A DNA stretch of 64,000 nt from Lytechinus pictus. Taxonomy: Eukaryota; Echinodermata; Echinoidea; Temnopleuroida; Toxopneustidae. How positions within the stretch are numbered: the stretch's first letter is position 1; every line of letters starts with the position of its first letter. The notes beneath the pieces are model-generated. The model had not been told where the DNA came from, searched no databases, and saw only the letters and a list, made by a program, of their open reading frames with translations. The position numbers and the translations under genes were made by a program. Location of the stretch: contig NC_087252.1 of assembly GCF_037042905.1 (NCBI RefSeq), positions 30,691,994-30,755,993 on the forward strand, given 5' to 3'. Below, in pieces: positions 34,707 to 44,275 of this stretch.

Positions 34707-35535
34707 GTCTAGGCTATCACCTACTTTCCGGTATTACAGATGTGTTTGCCTGAAATTGTCGGTTAGATGATAATGATATGATCAAAAATTGATTATGCAC
34801 GTCAAGCAAATAATCCAGAGAAAAGTGACTTTATTCATGAAAATTCAACTTTCACATAGACCTTTGTCTAACTCTATGCTAACATTATGAGGGAAACTAA
34901 AGAAATTGCAGTTTGGTTTACATTGCATGCTCCTCGTTTTCGCTGTGTTGTTTTGCTAATTGTACGTTGCAAAATGCAAGTTTGTAAACGGAAACATCGT
35001 AAATATTTCATATTTCACTTTGATTAATTGTCATTGTCATAATCTTCTGCATTCACTATTATAATCAGATGTATTTTGTTATATGTTTTGTGAAATAAGG
35101 GAATAAATTCAAATCAAAAAGTGTGACGAAAAATGAATGTTATAAAATTGATGTTTTGAAACGGATTTTGATCATGTAATCTTGTATAAATCTGGTTGCT
35201 CTCCACAGCTTACCAGCAGGGATTATCCCGATCTGGCGAATTTTCAAAATTTGTACGCAATGATCTCCCCTATTCGCAAAATCCACTGGCCCTAAGCAAT
35301 TAAAGCTGACCACGCCCCTGTTGTTTAATCTACGCACGCGTACCCCTGACTCCCAGTGAGAGGTCGTGACCCCGCCCCGTGTGAGATTAATGTGACGCAT
35401 GTGGGTTCAACGATCTCATGGGGGAGGGGTTAATCTGATGGCAACCTGTGGCGTTAGATCAAGTTCATTGACGAGAAGTTGAGTGAAGCGTTTGTGTGCT
35501 TAATGTACATCGTCTGAGTGAAAATGCGTTAGATT
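34707..35535. other. No gene seen
   Basis: AT-rich to 35130. 35270-35450 is richer in GC and holds GACCACGCCC, CCCCGCCCC and two GATTAA-type homeobox-like sites; no exon could be recognised. Confidence 0.4.
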
Positions 35536-35935
35536 GGGGAATTACGACTGGAAGCGAGAGGAAGAGTGAAGAAGAGACACCACGAGAAGAAGGAGAAAAC
35601 GAAGAAGAATAGAGAAAAAAAGAAAAAGGAGAAGAAGAATAAGAACTTAGATGAAAAAGTAGAAAAAGAAAAGGAGGAAGAAAAACAAGAAGGAAGAGAA
35701 GACAAATAAGATGAAGAAGTAGAAGAAGAAGAAAAAAGACGAAGAAGATGAAGAAGAAAAAGAGGAGGAAGAAGAAGAAGATGAAGAAGAACTTAGGAAT
35801 AAAAAGAAGAAGAAGAAGTAGGAGGAGAAGGAGAAGAAAAAGAAGAAGGAAGAGGAGAAAGAGAAGAAAAAGAAGATGATGATGAAGAAGACGAGGAGGA
35901 AGAAGGGGGCAGAGGGGAAGTAGTATGAAGTATTT
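35536..35935. repeat. (GAA)n/(GAAGAG)n purine-only tract
   Basis: About 400 bp almost entirely of A and G; a 172-codon Leu/Phe-rich minus-strand frame across it is an artefact. Confidence 0.95.
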
Positions 35936-36119
35936 TTTTTCGTTTTGTTTTTGTTTACGTTCGTAAATATGTCTAGATTTCATTTTTATACAACAGTAAC
36001 AAGTTATGGTTTCAACTAGCCAAAATTATGGAATTGTTCTGAAAATTAAATCAAAATAATGTGAAACCCTAATTATTATGCATGTCTACCGCCACGTGCC
36101 ATCATGTTGTCCCATTTAA

Positions 36120-36831
36120 ATGGGTACTCCAGGCTGAAATTAAAATGATTTGAACAGATAAAGAATAATCAGACAAACAAAACATTGCAAATTTGATCAA
36201 AATCGGACAAGAAATAACAAATTATGTCGTTGGAATATTTGCATTATTTCGGTGAAACAGTTCTACCATGTCTACATGGATATTCAATCACCAAATTGGT
36301 AATGTCATATGCCCCCTTGTACTTTTGTATTTTGTTAAATGGAATAATGTTTATTCAATTCTTTTCCTCCAATAATTACAAATACTAAATTGATAATTGA
36401 TAAAATGCATACGATGTTCATTGCCCCAACTTATTCTATTAGTGAGACACATAATACACACGATGTAATAAAAGAAATAAATAATTATGATTTCATGTGA
36501 AAACATAAGAAAAGTGAAAGTGGGGACATGACATCGTCACTCCACGTGCATATTTCCTGTCACCTTATAATTATTATTTTTCGCCATTACTCATCATCTT
36601 ATTTTTATTCCTATTATTTCAACATATTGTATTTTCTTACACCTACACATGCAAATGAGTCCCCAATTGTTCATTGTTTGAGATGTATTTTCTTAGGGGA
36701 TCGACGCTGCGGCTCTACAAGCAATGATTTTTTAGTGGATACCCTCATTTCCATACAAGATTTTGTTAAAACTACGCTACAAATGTTTTGTAATTTTTGT
36801 AATGATGCATGTTTGATATGTATGCACTAGC

Positions 36832-36866
<35 letters not shown>

Positions 36867-37256
36867 TTTCAATTTTTTTTTTCTGGTACAATAACCTTTA
36901 TTTTTGATTGAAGACCTTTTTTTTTTTTTTTTTTTTTGCTTGTCAATTTTTTTTCTGGAACAATAACCTTTATTTTTTATTGAAGACCTTTTTTTTTTTT
37001 TTTTTGCTTGTCACTTTTTTTGGCGGCCGATTTTGCCCCCCCTGTGGAAAATCCTAGGTACGCCACTGTATGTATGTGTTTATAATGTTAATGAGGGAAA
37101 TGAAAATATCTTGAATTTCATAAAATATCGCTAAAATTTAGAACTCGATCGTAACTTTTTTATTTGATTATCAGACTTTAATGAAATTTTAAGTATTTGC
37201 TAGACGAATTTACTCTTATTTCTATAAATGCAATTATTATTAATCAGCCTGGAGTA
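36120..37256. mobile_element. TTAA MITE (GTACTCCAGGCTGA family) with inserted material
   Basis: TTAA at 36116. The left end TGGGTACTCCAGGCTGAAAT matches the right end TTAATCAGCCTGGAGTACCC in inverse orientation. The left arm continues GATCAAAATCGGACAAGAAA and the right arm carries TCGATCGTAACTTTTTTATT. The middle (about 36640-37075) looks like a later insertion: it contains poly-T repeats and ends CCTAGGTACGCCACTG, the mirror of CAGTGGCG-type ends. Confidence 0.65.
36832..37022. repeat. Poly-T tract with about 85-bp tandem repeat
   Basis: The unit TTTGCTTGTCAATTTTTTTT, CTGGAACAATAACCTTTATT, TTTATTGAAGACC plus poly-T occurs about two and a half times. Confidence 0.8.
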
Positions 37257-37837
37257 CCCCTCTGAACAATGAATTACACTTTCCACACCTGTAAAGAAGT
37301 GAATGTTTATTAACATGGTATATGTTTTGAGACTTTTTCATCAATCCATGCAATTATTTTTCATGCAAAGTTCATCATAATTCATAACAAAGCGCCGAGC
37401 CTAGATCATGTAGATAGAAAGTTCATTTGCCCAAAATCAACGATAATGCATTGTTTTTCTAGAGCGGCTATACTGCTTCAATGTTACAAAGTACAGAACA
37501 GTGTCGAACGACTGGTAACCATGCACGAAAAGTCTTTAGGCGCAGACCTTTGGTTTTCGCAAATCGCATTAGATTGTGCATAATACTGAGTCTGACTATT
37601 TAGACTAGATTCATTATAATGTAGTGTGGCTGCCTCTACCTCTCATTATTTTGACACGAACATAGTTTGACGGCTAGTCTTCACTCTAGACATGATATAA
37701 TTGTTTTAACTGTCAGATAATGAGTCTGAGCATGCAGGCCAAATCTCGAATGCTTGTCCTGGCCGATTGACAAAAGATGGCGTCCTTCCCCAATGCTCAC
37801 ATTTTTAATTTTAGTTTTCATTTATTCATTTATTTTT
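37257..37837. other. No gene seen
   Basis: AT-rich, no element ends or coding motifs. Confidence 0.45.
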
Positions 37838-37912
37838 GTCCGCCCGGAATCGAACCTCTGCCTTTGGATATGAATGCCCATATCTTACCAACAGGACCAA
37901 GGAGAAGAGCTC
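37838..37912 (-). mobile_element. tRNA-like sequence / short tRNA-derived retroposon
   Basis: On the minus strand TGGTCCTGTTGGTAAGA could serve as an A-box and GAGGTTCGATTCCGG contains a perfect B-box (GGTTCGATTCC), followed by GGGCGGACAAAAATAAATG and an AATAAATG tail. Correct tRNA arms are not evident and the tail points to a retroposed tRNA pseudogene or minimal SINE rather than a working tRNA gene. Confidence 0.5.
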
Positions 37913-39186
37913 AAGGGCTCCAGGGAAACTTGTTAAAGGGCCACTGCCATACTTAGTTTTGAATAAGCATCTGACGAGTGAGTTTAGAGAGCGAGAAATC
38001 TATTGGTACGCTATTTAAACCAAATCATGCCAATAGGAACCTGAATCAATCATTGTATTGTAAAAAAATAAAATAGATGAAATAATACTATTATCAAACT
38101 CCTCCAATAATTTTTGAATTAAAAAAATGTATAGGCCCTAATATGCAAAGCAAATATATGTTTTAAAAATCACTGCCGTAAATTACAGCGAGTGAACATT
38201 ATGAAATTGTCATTTTTTCCAGATTTCTGTTTTATATCATGGGGAGCAGAGCGCCCCGCTATTTTTTTTGGAAAGTTTTTTTTTCACTTCTGCCCTCCCC
38301 CCCCCCCCAACGAGACATCGGTCGATGAAATTAGGGCCAACTGATCAATTAAAATGACCAAGATATAAATCCTAATCGTAATGCTTTTTTTTTCTGGGGG
38401 GGGGGGATCTGAATTACTCATGTGTGCCATATAAGGAGGCTTGACACTGTCGTTGCTATGGTTGAGCGTCGTCTGCTAGAAATCAGTGGTGAGTCAGGTG
38501 TGGTCGGCATCTTGTGCATCATGCTTATACAGTATGACACTTCAAGCGCAGATTCAATGCTTATTGTTATCATGCCAAAATACATAGGGTTTTCTACTGC
38601 CAATATCAGATCAAATTTATTTGGTCTGAGAGTATGAAATGATTTAAGGAGGGGCCAGAATTCCATTTTGCAATGTTTAGAGAACTGGGAAGGAAAGATA
38701 AGCAACAACTTAAGATAATATACAAACTAATCTCAGGCAGATGTTCACACAGCACAGATTGCTCACAGGAATACTATTCGCTTCATTGAAAGATACGCGG
38801 GGGGGGGGGTGGGGGTCATGGTACATATTCCCATCCCCCTTGTGAGCTATGCTGGGTGGGTGGGTGGGGGTATATCCATACCACGCCTCAAACCCCATGT
38901 GAGCTAAATGAGGGTGAGAGGCGATAATAAGCACAATAAATGCTTATATTATTTGATTGATCCAAAAATGTCTTTTATTTACCTTTTTGGGCTAATATAA
39001 CTATATTTTATCACTTCGAACAAAAGTAAACATGGTAACAAGAACATTTAACGCTAAACAATGAAAATAATGAGAATTTACATTTAATGAGGGGGGGGGG
39101 GGCGTCTCATGAATTGTTTCGTTTCTTTTAACACGTTTAGTCAGATTAGGTAATGAATGCATGGTATCAATCTCTTTAGGGGAACC
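37913..39186. other. No confirmed gene
   Basis: G- or C-runs at 38290, 38397 and 38800 and a less repetitive stretch at 38430-38700 with ~70-95-codon frames on both strands. None shows a recognisable domain, so no gene is called. Confidence 0.4.
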
Positions 39187-39425
39187 TACACACTTAAAAA
39201 TAGGTAGTCAAAATTTGACTAGTTTGGGTGGTCATTTCAAAATAACCCTGGATGTAGTCAAATTTGACTGCATATGGGGTCAACCTTTCACTGTTTACTT
39301 TGCCTTTTGGCTTTTTGACTGCGCCGGAAGTTAAAAATGACTAGGTGTATGAAGTGGAAAAATAACTTGCCTAAAGAGTCATCATCAAAATGACTGCAAT
39401 GCAAGTTGAACGGCGGAGGGATATA
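39187..39425. mobile_element. CACTTAAAAATAGGTAG-type element with AGTCAAATTTGACT motifs
   Basis: Starts ACACACTTAAAAATAGGTAG and contains AGTCAAAATTTGACTAG, TAGTCAAATTTGACTGC and TGGGGTCAACC. The element at 52390-52710 ends with the reverse complement (CTACCTATTTTTAAGTGTG) and uses the same internal motifs, so both belong to one family. Confidence 0.6.
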
Positions 39426-39600
39426 TTACTGTGTGCAGTGTTCAATAATCAATAGTTATTTTGCTAATACTTGTAATGTTGTAATAGCAAACAAATTTAA
39501 TCAGTGTGAAAGAAACAACATTTTAAAACTTTCCATGTATTTCACTTCATTTGCGTTGTGATATATATTATTTTTATCAAAGAACTATTTTACTTCAGGT

Positions 39601-39778
39601 CGAATCACTCAATGTATGGTGAGTATGATTTCGAATTTCCCGCCGCGTCTCTCGATATCTCGATCTCTCAAGTTGCGAATATTTTACTGCAGTCTGCATG
39701 CGACCGCTTAGTTGGTGTTGATGATGGAGAGGCTCCTAAATAAGTGGGGATTAGGTGGTTTAGTTGCTGTGTTTGAAG
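39601..39778 (+). other. Candidate exon, unidentified
   Basis: A good acceptor (TTTTACTTCAG, ending near 39599) and a donor (GAAG|GTAAGAA at 39779) bracket about 180 bp that is more CpG-rich than its surroundings. One frame reads SMYGEYDFEFPAASLDISIS and continues to a TAA at 39741. Another is open for fewer codons. No protein family is recognised. It could be a non-coding first exon or chance. Confidence 0.2.
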
Positions 39779-39931
39779 GTAAGAAATTTGTCTTGAGTGT
39801 CAAACATATTTGTGTCTTTACTATGTAAACTTACATGATTGTAGTATTTCGTTAAGCTTAAGTAATTTCACAAAATAACACGTTGACATTGGCATTGCCA
39901 TTGCAGTGCATGGCATCATGTAACCCAGAGA

Positions 39932-39958
39932 GCTCCCGCCCGCGCAGCGGGCGGGAGC
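39932..39958. repeat. Perfect GC-rich hairpin, 12-bp stem
   Basis: GCTCCCGCCCGC - GCA - GCGGGCGGGAGC. GC-only stem in an AT-rich neighbourhood. Confidence 0.85.
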
Positions 39959-40109
39959 CCAGAATCTAAGACTTAGACAAGTAACACTTAACATAACAGA
40001 CATTAATGCTAAGTCAATCGTATTTCAACACTGATTATTCTGAAGTAAAGCGTTCCTGAATAAAAGAAACTGCTGAGAATTATACTTATTCATATGAAGA
40101 TTAAATAGA

Positions 40110-40170
40110 GGGGACGGACTAGGCCTAAACTTCAACTTTCAAGCTTGAAGTTTGGGCCTAGTCCGTCCCC
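40110..40170. repeat. Hairpin with 26-bp stem
   Basis: The arms begin GGGGACGGACTAGGCC and end GGCCTAGTCCGTCCCC, with one mismatch (G:U-compatible) over 26 bp and a 9-base loop containing CAAG. Too short for most transposons; could be a tiny palindrome element or a structured RNA. Confidence 0.8.
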
Positions 40171-41534
40171 GCTATTTTCATACCCCATGACTACATCGAC
40201 AATCTCGCTAGCCGGCTAGCACCGGCGATATCAAAGGCCGGATCCCGCTCTGACCATATCCCTACATTGACCTAAATTTGAATAGGCCTAAAATCGACAG
40301 TTTGTCGTTACTAAAAAACAGGAGGTCGGAAACAAGTCCACATCTACCCCTGATAATTGTCTAATCACAATAAAACTGAAATAAAGGTTTACTTTGGACC
40401 TACATGAAGCATTCCGATGAATGTCTAGATCTACGACAAACTATATAGACCCCTAGATATAGTATTTTTTGAGAAACTCAATGATCACACTTATTTGGAA
40501 GTCAGGCAAAAGAAATATTGAAATTTAGGTTTACAATAGTGCGTAATACAGGATGAGCCCCGAACCCCGGCAAACACATTACAATTTGCAAGTGAGATCA
40601 AAACATGAAAATGAGCGTAACTTACTTTTATTCCTATGGAATGTCATTAGAATAGTATTGATGTTCCCTGCAAGATTTTCCGCTCCAATGAAGTTCACTC
40701 AGAAACCATGATTTCGAACATCAATTCTATAAACAGATAATTAGTCTAGCTATTTCGTTTTAGAAACTTCAAATTCGCAGAGTCCAAAAGAACGACACTT
40801 CGCACAGATATCGTAGGGAATTGTGGGACGGAAAAAATGTTTAATGCATGAGTACATGAATAAAACATTAGCGTTTAATCCAATCATACAAGTGCATTAT
40901 GCGTATTTTGACGTCATTCTCATGAATAAAACATTGACCCTCCAAAATCATCCTTCAAATTGTCCGCCGGCAGCCATGTTGGCTATGTACAAAACCTATG
41001 GGAAATAAAAAAGCGCGGAAAGAGTTCCCTCTCTAGTATACGTAAGATCGTATCTCTGTGCCTACAACACACAGTACAATGTCCCATGCAATGTCTATGT
41101 GCTTGTGTGCTTTACGCATACACACAACCCAGTGTGTAAGCACTGCGCGCATATCATATGCAAATAGGTAGACAGGCCAGTCTATTCTCAAGCAGGGTAG
41201 AGTAAGTTACTTACAAAGATAATCAAAGAGTTGCCTAAATTTTAGCAATATCAGTTTTAGGAAGAAAACAAACTGAATAATCATGCCTTTAGAATCTATT
41301 ATAATGCAATGAAAATGATATTTAGCCACTGTATCTTCTGTTTGACATATTTCCCCATTATGTTGATACCCCTATTCCGAAATTGATGAACCTATATGGT
41401 ATGATAAGTTTATTGAACTTTATTGAACCCTGTATGTCTAGACTATTCCATTTTCAGTTAGGTATGTGGTGCATCATAAATGACTTGGAAGTACTAACAA
41501 TTGTTTTTCTCACAAGTAAAATGTATTCTTATAA
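40171..41534. other. No confirmed gene; possible promoter-like patch near 40790-41050
   Basis: Contains GGGAATTGTGGGACGG (40816) and GCCGGCAGCCATGTTGGC (40967), which resemble ZNF143- and YY1-type promoter motifs. No exon follows that can be recognised. Confidence 0.3.
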
Positions 41535-43236
41535 TAGGAGTGGGCTATAAATGGGTGATTTTTGGTTTTACTGTGGTAACAGTTTTTTTGTGTTCCTTTT
41601 ACCTTATCTCAACATGAAATGACAATATTTTTTGTCTCGGGTCCGAGAAAAAAGTGTGCCGGGCCAAAATCCAAAATGGCCGCCAAAGCCCCCCAAAATC
41701 ACAGTTTTGGCCACAACTTGTTTATTTGGTCGTCATTTTCTCTGGTTTTGGTGTCTATTCATATGTTTTTGGGGGCAGGCAATTTGTTTTTCCTATAATT
41801 AGTACTTTTAAACCATTATTTGTAGAGTTAAAAGGTAATTATACCTAAATTTTCCAATTTTTGTAGCCTTTTTTCAGCCAAAAAGTGGGTTTTATCATCC
41901 TGGGTTTCTGGGATATTAGATGGTACGAGGTCAACAATAGCAAGCAGCTTCATGTAGCTATATTGCTTTTATTCCTCCACTTTGGGTTTTACGGATATTT
42001 GTGAAATATATCAAATAAAAGAAAATGTCATTTATCCATAGGGGCTATACGGTGTACAATGCACTGTACATACTACACTGCATATATCCATGCATTGACC
42101 ACCATGACATATGACACGGCCTGTATATAAACTAGTGTCATAGAATGAGCTTTAAAGGTTTAGAATTAGATTGTGAATTTGACTCCTTGTCAGCTGATGT
42201 ACATGGTGAAACCAGCAACGTAAATTACCGTCACTTACATGTAAATATCACATACATGTATATATACGTACATCACATTTTTAGCCATATCTTCTTCATT
42301 TGGAGGCTTTTTTTAACCTGGTTCTGGTGTCTAACTGGCCTATGTTTATGGGGTCAGGTAACTACTAGTATCATGGTAATGCTGATCAACAGCCAATCAG
42401 AATAAAGGATTGCATGCAAGTTACCATTAAGTTAAGTTAACATAATGGTAAATTTTTATGCAACGGGCCCCAGAATAGCTACAGTGTAAATTACCTCTCT
42501 CCGCCCCCTGAATTAGCATATTGGACAAAACATGTCCTCAATTTCTGAGACAAAACATATCTTCAATTTCTGAGGCATCTAATTCTAAACCTGAGAGCTC
42601 ATTTCTATGACACTATAGTTTATACAAGCCTTGTTATCTGTCATGGTGGCCAATGCATTTATGCAGTGCAGTATGTATGTACAGTATATTGTACATATGT
42701 ATACTGTATAGCCCCAATGGATAATTGACATTTTCTAATTTAATAAGATATATTTCACAAATATCCGTAAAACCCAAAGTGGAGGAATAAAAGCAATATA
42801 GCTATATGAAGCTGCTTGCTATTGTTGACCTCGTACCATCTAATATCCCAGAACCCCAGGATGATAAAACCTACTTTTTGGCTGAAAAAAGGCTACAAAA
42901 ATGGGAAAATTTAGGTATAATTACCTTTTAACTCTACAAATAATGGTTTAAAAGTACTAATTATAGGAAGAACAAATTGCCTGTCCCCCAAAACATATGA
43001 ATAGACACCAAAACCAGAGAAATTGACCACCAAATGAAAAAGTTGTGGCCAAAACTGTGATTATGGGGAGTTTTGGCGGCCATTTTGGATTTTGGCCCGG
43101 CACACTTTTTTCTCGGACCCGAGACAAAAAATATTGTCATTTCATGTTGAGATACATTACAAGGAATTAAAAAAAACTGTTGTCATATTGAAATTACAAA
43201 AAAAGTATTTTTGACCCATGTATAGCCCACTCCTAC
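41535..43236. mobile_element. Large foldback element, about 640-bp inverted arms
   Basis: The left arm (about 41535-42173) and right arm (about 42574-43236) are reverse complements along their length. Examples: TAGGAGTGGGCTAT / ATAGCCCACTCCTA at the ends; TTTGTCTCGGGTCCGAGAAA / TTTCTCGGACCCGAGACAAA; CCTCCACTTTGGGTTTTACG / CGTAAAACCCAAAGTGGAGG. A 400-bp loop separates them. TTATAA flanks both ends (41529-41534 and 43237-43242). No open frame encodes a transposase. A transcript across it would form a very long hairpin. Confidence 0.85.
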
Positions 43237-43477
43237 TTATAACTGCAGGAATTTATTTTTTCATAAAGATGTTATTTCTTAAGATTTATGTCTATCATTC
43301 ATCCCATGTAAAGCTCCTACAGGTTGCATAGGGCCAATGTCTTATTACTCTGAAATCATATATCCCCATAAGTAAGTGCTGTGTTCCACACTAAGTATAG
43401 ATTAGACTCTCAAGTTGCCAATGGGAAGAGTGGTCATTGAAATCCTCTCTGACAGGCCCTCTGTCGCGAATGAGTTA

Positions 43478-43890
43478 AATCGTAAGCACAGCTTACATCG
43501 CAAAATTGGATGTTCAGTTGAATTTTTGGACAGTTGAAAATTAACGCAAAAAATTGCATTTTGAAAATGAATAGAGTTTTGTGTCTGATATGAAGACAAA
43601 TATTGGATTTTGGACCCTGAAATTTTTTGTTTGATGTTAAGCCGGCATGTACAATTTTGTACGCCAATGTTAGAAAAGACGCGCAAGCGTCGTTTTAAAT
43701 CGTAAGCACAGCTTACATCGCAAAATTGGACGTTCGGTCAGATTTTTGGACAGTTGAAAATTAACGCAAAAAATTGCATTTTGAAAATGAATAGAGTTTT
43801 GACAAATAGACAAATATTGGATTTGGGACCCTGAAATTTTTAGAATTAGATGTTTAGAATTGCAAAATTGGACGTTCATTTAAATTTTTG
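43478..43890 (+). repeat. Tandem repeat, 220-bp period
   Basis: TAAATCGTAAGCACAGCTTA begins copies at about 43477 and 43697, both continuing TCGCAAAATTGGATGTTC and AAATTAACGCAAAAAATTGC. A third, partial copy starts near 43860. Confidence 0.85.
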
Positions 43891-44275
43891 AGAGGACTGC
43901 CTTTCAATAAAAAAAAATACTAATCAATAATAAAAACCCAATATTTTGAGCAAAATAGGAGTCATGCTGAATAATAGGCCTACAAAATCAGATTGATGTA
44001 AACATTTTGTATTTCGTTATTCATTGCACTATACATAATTACATGTACATATCAACTCGTTAACAAAAACTTTTGATAACAAAAAGTATTTTTGTCAAAT
44101 CTCAAGAAAATGCCTCACATGGTATAAATTTAAACAGTTCTGACAAGAAGTAAATTCTAATTCCCATGTACTTTAACGAGTAACAAATAACTTTTTTCTG
44201 GCCTAACTGAAAAAAAATACTGGTATAATAAAAATAACTGTTCAAATATTTGTTTTTTTCTTTACCAAATTCTAG
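43891..44275. other. Presumed intron or upstream flank of the SAMD3-like gene
   Basis: AT-rich, ends in a polypyrimidine-rich acceptor (TTTGTTTTTTTCTTTACC...TAG). No further coding exon recognised here. Confidence 0.45.

Noticed and set aside
35465-35983. 172-codon Leu/Phe-rich minus-strand frame
   Set aside because: Covers a purine-only (GAA)n tract; no domain and no splice or start context.
37838-37912. Functional tRNA gene on the minus strand
   Set aside because: B-box is perfect, but the acceptor stem and anticodon arm do not fold properly and an A-rich AATAAATG tail follows.
38418-38708. Candidate gene in a low-repeat stretch
   Set aside because: Comparable frames on both strands, no recognisable motif or convincing splice structure.
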